Assembly (NCBI GenBank): GCA_052093725.1
Contig: JBQDHL010000016.1
Coordinates: 1-25,091 of the forward strand
Direction of reading: 5' to 3'
Origin: Jeotgalicoccus sp052093725
GTDB lineage: Bacteria; Bacillota; Bacilli; Staphylococcales; Salinicoccaceae
DNA length: 25,091 nt
Part shown: one piece after another, positions 6,637 through 14,001 of the stretch
How positions within the stretch are numbered: position 1 is the stretch's first letter
Layout of the letters: each line of letters starts with the position of its first letter
The notes under the pieces: generated by a model
The model's database searches: none
What the model saw: only the letters and a program-made list of their open reading frames with translations
What the model was told of the DNA's origin: nothing
Made by a program: the position numbers and the translations under genes

Positions 6637-7062
6637 ATGGAACTTCAATTATATTTTTACCATCATGAAATCAGCATGTCACCAGAAGTGGTATTCAGCA
6701 CGATTAACAATGATGAGAAACTCTTAAATACGATAGAAAAATTAACAGATATCGAGTACATAAACAGCACTTCAAACTCGAGAGAGGCGGGGACGAGAGG
6801 AATACTTCAATACAATGGTGATGCTGTTGAAGCTGAAATCGTCCAGTACAGTTCGGACAGAAGAATAGAAGTGGAAATAGAAATTCCGGCGGGAAGATTA
6901 GTAACGATGTTCAATATTGTCCCGGTGGAAGATCGTTCAGAAGTGACTATATCGACAAAGCTCCTTACTGATTCCCCAGTGAGTTTCGCGCTCTATGCAC
7001 TTAAAATACCAGCTGTTAAAAAGCAGTTTAACAAAAATATGGATAGACTCGAACATAACTAA
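6637..7062 (+). CDS. SRPBCC/START-like superfamily protein of unknown function
   Basis: This 141-residue soluble protein has the secondary structure and motif pattern of a ligand-binding SRPBCC (polyketide cyclase/CoxG-like) domain. The N-terminal strand is followed by a S-P-E-V-V-F-S helix start (residues 15-21), alternating beta strands with G-T-R-G (53-56) and a long C-terminal helix (IPAVKKQFNKNMDRLEHN). No catalytic residues can be named. The ATG at 6637 follows a GGGTG ribosome binding site. It is the first gene after the promoter and lies 33 bases before pxpB with no terminator, so it is part of the 5-oxoproline operon. It is not one of the usual members of this gene set, and its role there is unknown. 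Confidence 0.7.
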   Translation: MELQLYFYHHEISMSPEVVFSTINNDEKLLNTIEKLTDIEYINSTSNSREAGTRGILQYNGDAVEAEIVQYSSDRRIEVEIEIPAGRLVTMFNIVPVEDRSEVTISTKLLTDSPVSFALYALKIPAVKKQFNKNMDRLEHN

Positions 7063-7095
7063 CAGCTCTATGCATAACTTGGAAGGAGACCTGGA

Positions 7096-7824
7096 ATGGA
7101 TGTAAAACAGTACGCAGAAGATGCGCTGACAATTAATCTCGGCAGCGCAGTTGATGAAAAAATTAACAGACAGCTTGTACAGCTGAAAGCGGCTGTCACA
7201 GAACTGGAATTAGAAGGTATCACTGATATCGTTTTATCTTACACGAGTCTGATTATTTATTTTGATGTACTTAAAGCTGATTCAAAAAAAATTACAGCAG
7301 CCTTAAAAGCACTGGATTTAGAAAAACTTGAAGATATGGAATATGCATACAAAGTCGTTAAAATACCGGTTTGTTACGGCGGGAAATTTGGACCGGATAT
7401 CGAACGTTTTAAAGAAAATGGCTTAACACCAGAAAAAGTGATTAATATGCACAGCAATACAGAGTACCTTGTCTACATGCTCGGGTTTATGCCGGGATTT
7501 CCTTTCCTCGGAGGACTTAACGAAAAACTGTTTAAAGCGAGGCTGGACTCACCGAGAACTAGTATTCCTGCAGGATCCGTCGGTATCGGCGGACAGCAGA
7601 CCGGCATGTATCCTTTTGATTCACCGGGCGGCTGGAATCTTCTTGGAAGAACACCAGTTCCTTTATACGACAGTACACGGGAAGATGCGATTTTGTATGA
7701 AGCTGGTGACAGAATTATTTATACGTCAATTGATGAAGAAGAATACGACCGGATAAAAGAAGCATACGGTAAAGGTGAATATACAGTGGATATTGAATAC
7801 AGAGGTGAAGAAGATGGCGCTTAA
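7096..7824 (+). CDS. pxpB: 5-oxoprolinase subunit PxpB (KipI/AHS1 family)
   Basis: This 242-residue protein of the KipI (AHS1, cyclophilin-like) family is a subunit of the ATP-dependent 5-oxoprolinase that opens 5-oxoproline to L-glutamate together with PxpA and PxpC. The family block is clear: His119 followed by GFMPGFPFLGGL (130-141), then RTSIPAGSVGIGG (154-166) and QTGMYPFDSPGGW (168-180). Length matches Bacillus KipI, which was first described as a KinA inhibitor. The same fold forms half of the carboxyltransferase domain of urea carboxylase, relevant here because biotin carboxylase and BCCP follow. The ATG at 7096 has a GGAGA site upstream. Its 3' end overlaps pxpC by 11 bases, suggesting translational coupling of the two subunits. 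Confidence 0.92.
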   Translation: MDVKQYAEDALTINLGSAVDEKINRQLVQLKAAVTELELEGITDIVLSYTSLIIYFDVLKADSKKITAALKALDLEKLEDMEYAYKVVKIPVCYGGKFGPDIERFKENGLTPEKVINMHSNTEYLVYMLGFMPGFPFLGGLNEKLFKARLDSPRTSIPAGSVGIGGQQTGMYPFDSPGGWNLLGRTPVPLYDSTREDAILYEAGDRIIYTSIDEEEYDRIKEAYGKGEYTVDIEYRGEEDGA

Positions 7825-8803
7825 AATTATTAATCCGGGATTGTTTACAACGGTGCAGGACTTCGGTCGCTACGGCTATGAATCATATGGATTCACACCT
7901 GCCGGTGCAATGGATTATGAAAGCTATTACCTTGCGAATGCACTGCTCGGCAACGACCTTGACTGTGCTGTGCTGGAAATGACGTTATACGGAGTAACTT
8001 TTGAAGTGCTGCATAGTACGAGTATGGGGACCTCGGGAGCAGATATGGAATTGACAATCAATGAGCAGCCATTTGATATCGGTGCTGCTGTGGACCTTGT
8101 TAAAGGCGACATAGTAAAATTCGGCGGTGTTGTCAAAGGTGCCCGTACATACGCTGCTTTCAGCGGCGGACTGGATTTGCCAAAAGAACTCGGAAGCTAT
8201 GCAACGCATACGAGAAGTAATATGGGCGGCTTTAAAGGAAGAGTACTTAAGGCCAGAGATATTTTACCGGTTAAAGAAAAAACAGTCGAACATCATTTCA
8301 GAAAAATCACTAAAGAACTGGCTGAAGGCAATGAAATACGTTTTATTCCGGGCCAGCAGCACGACAGATTCGATGCTGATAATAAAAAAGTATTCACAAC
8401 AAGTGAATACACTGTAACGAAAGACAGTGACCGGATGGGTTGCCGTCTTGATGGTGCGGCGGTTGAAGCAGCAGACGATGACGATATCTTAAGTGAACCG
8501 ACGCAGTTCGGCAGCATTCAGGTACCAAAAAACGGACAACCGATTATTCTGCTGGCTGACAGACAAACTGCAGGCGGTTATAAGAAAATCGGTACCGTTG
8601 CGAAAGTAGATTTCCCTAAAATTTCCCAGAAGAAACCGGGTGAGACAATAACGTTTAAAGAAATAAGTGTTGAAGAAGCGGCTGGTCTGTATAAAGACAG
8701 TCTGACAGCTTTAACAGACGGAAGTTATATTGAAACTTCGGTGAAATTTGGACATGCTAGACGGCGGGATGCATTAAGTGTTATGCAACTAATGGAGGGA
8801 TAA
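7814..8803 (+). CDS. pxpC: 5-oxoprolinase subunit PxpC (KipA/AHS2 family)
   Basis: This 329-residue protein of the KipA (AHS2) family is the partner of PxpB in 5-oxoprolinase. Signature segments are TTVQDFGRYGYESYGF (12-27) with PAGAMD following, SDRMGCRLDG near residue 210 and DRQTAGGYKKIGTV near residue 253, all typical of AHS2 domains and of the equivalent part of urea carboxylase. The start at 7814 (ATG-GCG, reading MALKIINPG) aligns with the family N-terminus and has a GGTGAAG site; the longer frame from 7775 would overlap pxpB by 50 bases. It lies 4 bases before the BCCP gene. PxpB and PxpC together form the ATP-using core, while PxpA supplies the other half. Confidence 0.93.
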   Translation: MALKIINPGLFTTVQDFGRYGYESYGFTPAGAMDYESYYLANALLGNDLDCAVLEMTLYGVTFEVLHSTSMGTSGADMELTINEQPFDIGAAVDLVKGDIVKFGGVVKGARTYAAFSGGLDLPKELGSYATHTRSNMGGFKGRVLKARDILPVKEKTVEHHFRKITKELAEGNEIRFIPGQQHDRFDADNKKVFTTSEYTVTKDSDRMGCRLDGAAVEAADDDDILSEPTQFGSIQVPKNGQPIILLADRQTAGGYKKIGTVAKVDFPKISQKKPGETITFKEISVEEAAGLYKDSLTALTDGSYIETSVKFGHARRRDALSVMQLMEG

Positions 8804-8807
8804 GACG

Positions 8808-9239
8808 ATGGATTTTAAAGAAATTAAAAAACTGGTTAAATTATTAAAGGAAGAAGATCTGGCAGTACTCAGTATCTCGGATAATGATACACATATTCAT
8901 ATCGAGCAGAAAGGCGCGGTAATTTCAAGTGAACCTGCGTCACAGAACAATGCTGTTCCGGCAGCCGAACAGAATGGAAAATCTTCAGGATTGATTGAAA
9001 TAACAGCCGGACAAATCGGCACGTTTTATAATTATAAAGATGAAAACAGCGATGAGACATTCGTTTCAGAAGGAGATAAAATCGCGAAGGGTGATCAGAT
9101 CGGTTTTATAGAAGCCATGAAAGTATTCAATGATGTTAAAAGTGAAGTTGCAGGTGTGGTTGAAGAAATTACACTAGCAAATGGAGATGCTGTGGAATTC
9201 GGCGACGTATTGATTCGTGTACGTCCGGAGGAGGCGTAA
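8808..9239 (+). CDS. accB: Biotin carboxyl carrier protein (AccB-like) of the pxp operon
   Basis: This 143-residue carrier has the biotinyl acceptor Lys105 within EAMKVFND, in a C-terminal biotinyl/lipoyl domain (about 62-140) joined by an Ala/Gln/Pro-rich linker (about 40-58) to a short N-terminal helix. It would carry CO2 from biotin carboxylase to a carboxyltransferase. The position after Lys reads V-F-N where the commonest form is L-M-N or V-M-N. No accA or accD is nearby, so the acetyl-CoA carboxylase role implied by the name is doubtful; PxpB/PxpC are homologous to a carboxyltransferase and are the likeliest local partner. It is 4 bases after pxpC and 2 bases before the biotin carboxylase gene. 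Confidence 0.88.
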   Translation: MDFKEIKKLVKLLKEEDLAVLSISDNDTHIHIEQKGAVISSEPASQNNAVPAAEQNGKSSGLIEITAGQIGTFYNYKDENSDETFVSEGDKIAKGDQIGFIEAMKVFNDVKSEVAGVVEEITLANGDAVEFGDVLIRVRPEEA

Positions 9240-9241
9240 CA

Positions 9242-10588
9242 ATGAAGAAAGTTTTAATTGCGAACCGCGGTGAAATCGCGGTAAGAATTATCCGTACGTT
9301 AAAAGAGATGAATATTGCGAGTGTTGCGGTATATTCTAGCGGTGACAAAGATAGTCTTCACGTTGCACTGGCAGATGAGGCTTACTGCATCGGCGGGCCG
9401 AAAAGTGCCGACAGTTATTTAAATATTGATAATATTTTACAGGCTGCATTAATGTCTAAAGCAGATGCAGTTCATCCGGGTTACGGGTTTTTATCGGAAA
9501 CACCTGAATTTGCTAGGCGGACTGAAGAGCTCGGCATGATATTCATCGGACCGGCACCTGAAACTATGGAAAAGATGGGCGACAAATCCATGGCGCGACA
9601 GACGATGGAAAAAGCAGGTATACCTGTTATTCCCGGCAGTGATGGCATCGTGAAGTCAAAACAGGAAGTGAAGATGCTGGCAAAGGAAATTATTTATCCG
9701 GTTGTTATTAAAGCTGTTTCAGGTGGCGGCGGTAAAGGAATGCGTTTTGCACACAGCGATGAAGATGTCGACAAGTTATATGACGAAGCAAAAAAAGAAG
9801 CGAAAAGTTCTTTTAATGATGATCGTCTATACATCGAAAAATATATCCCGAAAGCGCGTCATATTGAAATTCAGGTAATCGGTGACGGCAAGGGCGACGC
9901 AATTCATTTATTTGAGCGGGATTGTTCAATTCAAAGAAACAACCAGAAACTGCTCGAAGAAGCCCCGGCGACAATTCTCAGCGAGTCGGAACGTGCTGAC
10001 ATTACGGAAACGACTCGGCAAGCGATTGCCAAGCTGAATTACCGCGGTGCAGGAACGATTGAATACTTATATGTGGCCGCGGAGAGAAGATTTTATTTTA
10101 TCGAGATGAATACGCGCGTGCAGGTTGAACATACGGTGTCGGAAGAAGTGACCGGCATCGATATTATCAGAGCACAGATTAACGTGGCATTTAATAATGA
10201 TATCGGGATTACGCAGAATGAAGTGAAACTTTCAGGTCATGCAATTGAAGCACGTATCAATGCGGAAGATCCGGATAACCGCTTTATGCCTTCTCCTGGG
10301 AAAATTGATAAAGTACATTTTGGTCTCGGGAGAAATGTCCGTGTCGACACACATATTTATAACGGCTATTCCATTCCACCTTATTACGACTCGATGATTG
10401 CTAAAATTATCGTTAAAGCTGATAACCGTAAAGATGCATTATTCAAACTGAAACTTGTTCTCGGAGAAACTGTTATCGAACCGATTAAGACAAATTTAGA
10501 CTTTCAGTATTATCTTGCGGGACATCCGAAAGTTTTAGAAAATGATTACGATATTAAGTTTATTCATACAGAAAATATTATTGAGTAA
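9242..10588 (+). CDS. accC: Biotin carboxylase (AccC-like) of the pxp operon
   Basis: This 448-residue ATP-grasp enzyme carboxylates biotin on BCCP using bicarbonate and ATP. Motifs include NRGEIAVRI at the N-terminus, the Gly-rich ATP loop GGGGKGM (161-167), His207 (equivalent to E. coli His209), DCSIQ (227-231) and the metal/bicarbonate segment EMNTRVQVEH (288-297) with Arg292 and Glu296. Length is normal. The RRHQK segment of E. coli AccC reads RNNQK here (232-236), so the His equivalent to E. coli His236 is Asn234. Bacillus and Staphylococcus normally also have a housekeeping accBC pair, so this copy is probably dedicated to the pxp operon. That cannot be verified within the window. Confidence 0.9.
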   Translation: MKKVLIANRGEIAVRIIRTLKEMNIASVAVYSSGDKDSLHVALADEAYCIGGPKSADSYLNIDNILQAALMSKADAVHPGYGFLSETPEFARRTEELGMIFIGPAPETMEKMGDKSMARQTMEKAGIPVIPGSDGIVKSKQEVKMLAKEIIYPVVIKAVSGGGGKGMRFAHSDEDVDKLYDEAKKEAKSSFNDDRLYIEKYIPKARHIEIQVIGDGKGDAIHLFERDCSIQRNNQKLLEEAPATILSESERADITETTRQAIAKLNYRGAGTIEYLYVAAERRFYFIEMNTRVQVEHTVSEEVTGIDIIRAQINVAFNNDIGITQNEVKLSGHAIEARINAEDPDNRFMPSPGKIDKVHFGLGRNVRVDTHIYNGYSIPPYYDSMIAKIIVKADNRKDALFKLKLVLGETVIEPIKTNLDFQYYLAGHPKVLENDYDIKFIHTENIIE

Positions 10589-10600
10589 AGGGTGATTTAA

Positions 10601-11365
10601 TTGAGTAAATTAACGATTGATTTAAATGCGGACCTCGGAGAGAGTTACGGAAATTATAAAATCGGCAGCGATGCTGAAATTATTCCGCTGATCTCATCAG
10701 CAAATGTAGCCTGCGGATTTCATGCGGGTGATCCCCGTGTCATGATTGAAACAATTAAACGAATTAAAGAATCCGGTTCAACAGGTCTTGGAGCACATCC
10801 GGGATTCCTGGATTTAATGGGCTTCGGACGACGTTACATGGAGCTGCCGGATGATGAAGTGCATGCAATTATGCTTTATCAGCTGTCTGCACTAGATGGT
10901 ATTGCCCGGACATATGGGCTTGAACTTAATCATGTTAAACCGCACGGCGCTTTATATAATGCAACATTTAAAGATGAAATTTTAGCACGCGTTATTGCCC
11001 AGGCAGTTAAAGACTTTAATCCGAAGCTGAAATTGATGGGGCTTGCGAATAACAATTTAGTTAAAGCGGGAGAAGCTCTTGGTCTTGACGTCATCAATGA
11101 AGTATTTGCCGATCGTGCTTATGAAGATGACGGCACGCTCGTATCACGGAGTAAAAATGGTGCAATGATTTCCGACAGCAACATTGCGATAGAACGCGTT
11201 ATTCGTATGATTACCGAGGGTAAGGTAGAAAGTATCAATGGTAAAGATGTGGATATACAGGCGGACAGCATATGTGTTCACGGCGATGGGGAAAAAGCAT
11301 TGGAATTTGTTAAAGAAATCAGACGTCAGCTGGAATCGAAAGGGATTTCAATCGAAACGTTATAA
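10601..11365 (+). CDS. pxpA: 5-oxoprolinase subunit PxpA (LamB/YcsF family)
   Basis: This 254-residue LamB/YcsF protein is the third 5-oxoprolinase subunit. The family blocks are all present: DLNADLGESYGNY (7-19), SANVACGFHAGDP (33-45), GAHPGFLDLMGFGRR (61-75) and HVKPHGALYN near residue 105, with the conserved Asp, His and Glu residues of the active cleft. Translation starts at TTG 10601, supported by an AAAGGGTGA ribosome binding site 6 bases upstream and by alignment of the N-terminus with the family. It lies 12 bases after the biotin carboxylase and 15 before the transporter gene. In Bacillus the equivalent gene, ycsF, precedes ycsG and ycsI exactly as here. Confidence 0.93.
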   Translation: MSKLTIDLNADLGESYGNYKIGSDAEIIPLISSANVACGFHAGDPRVMIETIKRIKESGSTGLGAHPGFLDLMGFGRRYMELPDDEVHAIMLYQLSALDGIARTYGLELNHVKPHGALYNATFKDEILARVIAQAVKDFNPKLKLMGLANNNLVKAGEALGLDVINEVFADRAYEDDGTLVSRSKNGAMISDSNIAIERVIRMITEGKVESINGKDVDIQADSICVHGDGEKALEFVKEIRRQLESKGISIETL

Positions 11366-11380
11366 TTAAGGGGTGCACTT

Positions 11381-12592
11381 ATGGAGAATAAACCGAAAAT
11401 TACAGCCGCGCAGCGGAGACTGCTGTTCGGTGCGGTGTTCCTGATGGCAACATCTTCAATCGGACCTGCATTTTTAACACAAACAACAGTATTTACACAG
11501 CAGTTCATGGCGAGTTTCGCCTTTGCAATTTTAGCTTCTATCGTTATCGATATCGGTGCACAGCTTAATATATGGCGCGTACTGTCAGTCAGCGGAAAAC
11601 GCGGACAGGATGTAGCTAACGAAGTGTTTCCAGGACTCGGTTCACTAGTTGCAGTACTTATCGTCATAGGCGGTTTTGCATTTAACATCGGTAACGTTGC
11701 CGGTGCGGGACTTGGTTTTAATGCGATTTTCGGCTGGGATGTAAGGGTAGGTGCCGCAATTACAGGTATCTTTGCAATTATTATATTTTTAATTAAAAAC
11801 GGCCGTGCAGTTATGGATATCGTGACACAGGTGCTCGGTGTACTGATGATTGGTATCGTTGCTTATGTAATGATTATTTCAGAGCCGCCTGTTGCTGAAG
11901 CGGCGAAAAGAGCGATTATGCCTGATGATCCGATAGCAATGCTTCTGCCGGTTATTACATTGGTTGGGGGGACAGTCGGCGGTTACATTACTTTCGCTGG
12001 TGCCCACCGTTTAATCGAAGCGGGTATGACGGGTGAGAAGAACCTTCGCTTTGTCAGCCACGCAGCGAACTGGGGAATCTTAACGACTGGTGTTATGCGT
12101 GTACTGCTGTTCCTTGCAGTACTTGGTGTACTGAGTCAGGGTGCTGTATTATCAGAAGAAAACCCGCCGGCGTCGGTATTCGAATTTGCACTTGGTGATA
12201 TTGGTATGAAAATATTCGGTGTCGTGCTGCTGGCAGCTGCATTATCTTCTGTAATCGGTGCAGCATACACAAGTGCGAGCTTTATGCGTTCATTTAATAC
12301 GGTGTTTGACCGTTATAACAATATCGTGATCGTTGTCTTTATTCTGACATCGACATTAATTTTCCTGTTTGTCGGCCGTCCGGTAACACTGCTTATTCTG
12401 GCAGGTTCATTTAACGGATTGATTCTACCGATTACTCTCGGCGCGATACTTCTTGCGTCACGTAAGAAGAGTGTTGTTGGAAATTACCACCATCCGACGT
12501 GGATGATAGTATTCGGTGTTGTCGCAGTAATCGTTACATTAATCGCAGGACTTCTGTCGCTGCAGGGTCTTGCAGACTTGTGGAATGGATAG
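11381..12592 (+). CDS. ycsG: NRAMP-related membrane transporter (YcsG-like), metal-site motifs absent
   Basis: This 403-residue polytopic protein has about eleven membrane segments and the overall length and fold pattern of the NRAMP family, matching Bacillus YcsG. True NRAMP metal importers carry DPGN in the first helix and MPH in the sixth. Here the first helix reads SIGPAFLTQT (26-35) and the sixth reads TFAGAHRLIE (204-213), so the Asp, Asn and Met ligands are not present. The protein is therefore unlikely to carry Mn or Fe. Its place between pxpA and ycsI suggests uptake of 5-oxoproline or a related amino acid; this is inference. The ATG at 11381 has a GGGGTG site upstream. Confidence 0.85.
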   Translation: MENKPKITAAQRRLLFGAVFLMATSSIGPAFLTQTTVFTQQFMASFAFAILASIVIDIGAQLNIWRVLSVSGKRGQDVANEVFPGLGSLVAVLIVIGGFAFNIGNVAGAGLGFNAIFGWDVRVGAAITGIFAIIIFLIKNGRAVMDIVTQVLGVLMIGIVAYVMIISEPPVAEAAKRAIMPDDPIAMLLPVITLVGGTVGGYITFAGAHRLIEAGMTGEKNLRFVSHAANWGILTTGVMRVLLFLAVLGVLSQGAVLSEENPPASVFEFALGDIGMKIFGVVLLAAALSSVIGAAYTSASFMRSFNTVFDRYNNIVIVVFILTSTLIFLFVGRPVTLLILAGSFNGLILPITLGAILLASRKKSVVGNYHHPTWMIVFGVVAVIVTLIAGLLSLQGLADLWNG

Positions 12593-12600
12593 GTGATTAA

Positions 12601-13368
12601 ATGAATACTGAAAATATCAGAATGAATATCAGAACTGGCGAGCATACCGGACCGACTTCCGGTATTACAGGTGATAAAGTACAGGCGAACTTGGCAATAC
12701 TGCCAAAAGAATATGCTTTTGATTTTCTGTTATTTGCGATGCGCAATAATAAGCCGGTACCAATTATTGAAGTGCTTGAAGCGGGTGATTTTGTTAGTAA
12801 GTATGCAAAAAACTCCGATATCCGTACTGACGTTCCGCTTTACAATATTTATAAAAATGGTGAGCTGACAGAGACTGTCAGAGATATTAAAGGTTACTGG
12901 CGCGATGATTTTATCACGTTTTTAATTGGTTGCAGTTTTACATTCGAACAGGCAATTTTAGATGGCGGCATTAATATTAAACATATTGATGAAGGGCGTA
13001 ATGTTGCCATGTTTAAAACGAACATTGAAACTGTACCTGCAGGAATCTTTTCAGGGGAGACCGTAGTTTCGATGCGCCCGTTCAAGAGAGACCTTGTAGA
13101 TCAGGTGATCAGTATTACAAATGAATTTCCGAACATGCATGGAGGACCTGTGCATGTTGGAAGTCCGGAACAGATTGGCATAAACAATATCAATGAACCT
13201 GATTATGGTGAGAGCATTGAAATTTCTCCGGATGAAGTTCCGGTATTTTGGGCATGCGGTGTAACACCTCAAAATGTTGTGCTGAATGCAAAACCTGAAA
13301 TTTTAATCAGTCATGCACCTGGACATATGTTTATTACTGATATTAATAATGAAGAATATAAAAACTAA
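12601..13368 (+). CDS. ycsI: YcsI / D-glutamate cyclase family protein (DUF1445)
   Basis: This 255-residue protein of the YcsI (DUF1445) family is often labelled a putative hydro-lyase. Conserved segments include RTGEHTGPTSG (11-21), GCSFTFEQA near residue 108, GGPVHVGSPEQIGI near 181, FWACGVTPQ near 219 and SHAPGHMFITD close to the C-terminus. The same domain occurs in the mitochondrial enzyme that cyclises D-glutamate to 5-oxo-D-proline, so a role in making or isomerising 5-oxoproline fits this operon. The bacterial activity is inferred here, not shown. The ATG at 12601 follows AGGTGA. It is the last gene before a terminator. The Bacillus regulator gene kipR is not present beside it. Confidence 0.85.
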   Translation: MNTENIRMNIRTGEHTGPTSGITGDKVQANLAILPKEYAFDFLLFAMRNNKPVPIIEVLEAGDFVSKYAKNSDIRTDVPLYNIYKNGELTETVRDIKGYWRDDFITFLIGCSFTFEQAILDGGINIKHIDEGRNVAMFKTNIETVPAGIFSGETVVSMRPFKRDLVDQVISITNEFPNMHGGPVHVGSPEQIGINNINEPDYGESIEISPDEVPVFWACGVTPQNVVLNAKPEILISHAPGHMFITDINNEEYKN

Positions 13369-13392
13369 AACCGGGCTTCTGCCCGGTTTTTT
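13369..13392 (+). terminator. Rho-independent terminator of the pxp operon
   Basis: An 8-bp stem (AACCGGGC/GCCCGGTT) with a 4-base loop (TTCT) is followed by a T run. It starts directly after the ycsI stop codon and separates the 5-oxoproline operon from the purine operon. Confidence 0.93.
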
Positions 13393-13448
13393 GCGTATCT
13401 AAGCATAATATAGTCGAAAAACGGACGATAATCACAGATATTTAAGTA

Positions 13449-13476
13449 TTGACATTTAATATACGTACATTATAAT
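13449..13476 (+). promoter_or_regulatory. purE promoter: Strong sigma-A promoter of the purine operon
   Basis: A consensus TTGACA (13449-13454) and consensus TATAAT (13471-13476) are separated by 16 bases. Transcription would begin near 13483, leaving a leader of only about 35 bases, too short for a guanine riboswitch of the kind seen ahead of the Bacillus subtilis pur operon. Confidence 0.85.
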
Positions 13477-13502
13477 TAATATCATAACTAATGTTCGTTA
13501 AA
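13459..13502. promoter_or_regulatory. Inverted pair of PurBox-like operators (PurR)
   Basis: The right-hand box, read on the minus strand from 13502 to 13490, is TTTAACGAACATT and keeps the full CGAAC core. The left-hand box (13459-13471) reads ATATACGTACATT, with one core mismatch. The boxes point toward each other with about 18 bases between them, close to the 16-17 usual for PurR. They cover the spacer and start region of the promoter, which suits repression by PurR relieved by PRPP. Confidence 0.6.
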
Positions 13503-13518
13503 TAGGAGTGCATACAAG

Positions 13519-14001
13519 ATGACAGTGGGTATTATTATGGGCAGTTCATCAGATTGGGAAACGATGAAACACAGTGCTGAAATGCTTGATTATTTCAAAA
13601 TAAGCTATGAAACGAAAGTTGTCAGCGCACATCGTACACCTGAAATGATGGTTGAATACGCAAAAAATGCAACAGCAGACGGCATCGATATTATTATTGC
13701 CGGCGCCGGCGGCGCAGCACATCTGCCGGGCATGGTTGCATCATTAACACACGCACCTGTAATCGGTGTACCGATAGAGTCAAAATCGTTAAAAGGAATG
13801 GATTCGTTATTGTCCATCGTGCAGATGCCTGGAGGAATTCCGGTAGCCACACAGGCTATAGGTGTCCCGGGTGCTAAAAATGCAGGACTGATGGCGGCAA
13901 GAATAATCGGTATATCAGACTCTGAAGTTTTCGCTAAACTGGGCGAATACACGAAAAGTCTTGAAAAGAAAGTTGAGGATATGCAAAATGACCTTAAGTA
14001 A
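13519..14001 (+). CDS. purE: N5-carboxyaminoimidazole ribonucleotide mutase PurE
   Basis: This 160-residue class I PurE converts N5-CAIR to CAIR in de novo purine synthesis. The phosphate-binding GSSSDW (8-13), SAHRTPE (36-42) with its catalytic His, and the Gly-rich GAGGAAHLPGM (about 63-73) are all present, and the length is normal for a bacterial octameric mutase. The ATG at 13519 has an AGGAG site 10 bases upstream. It is the first gene of the operon and overlaps purK by 14 bases, so the two consecutive steps are translationally coupled. Confidence 0.97.
   Translation: MTVGIIMGSSSDWETMKHSAEMLDYFKISYETKVVSAHRTPEMMVEYAKNATADGIDIIIAGAGGAAHLPGMVASLTHAPVIGVPIESKSLKGMDSLLSIVQMPGGIPVATQAIGVPGAKNAGLMAARIIGISDSEVFAKLGEYTKSLEKKVEDMQNDLK

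Noticed and set aside
8808..10588. Housekeeping acetyl-CoA carboxylase accBC
   Set aside because: Gene names follow the family, but no accA/accD is nearby and the genes are embedded between pxpC and pxpA, so the acetyl-CoA role was not adopted as the main call.
11381..12592. Mn/Fe importer MntH
   Set aside because: The DPGN and MPH metal-binding motifs are missing, although the overall family is NRAMP.
13418..13430. A third PurBox-like sequence (AAAAACGGACGAT)
   Set aside because: The core is CGGAC instead of CGAAC, it has no inverted partner at the right spacing, and it lies next to the terminator; probably chance.
13393..13518. Guanine riboswitch ahead of purE
   Set aside because: The consensus promoter lies at 13449-13476, leaving a leader of about 35 bases, and no purine-aptamer core was seen.
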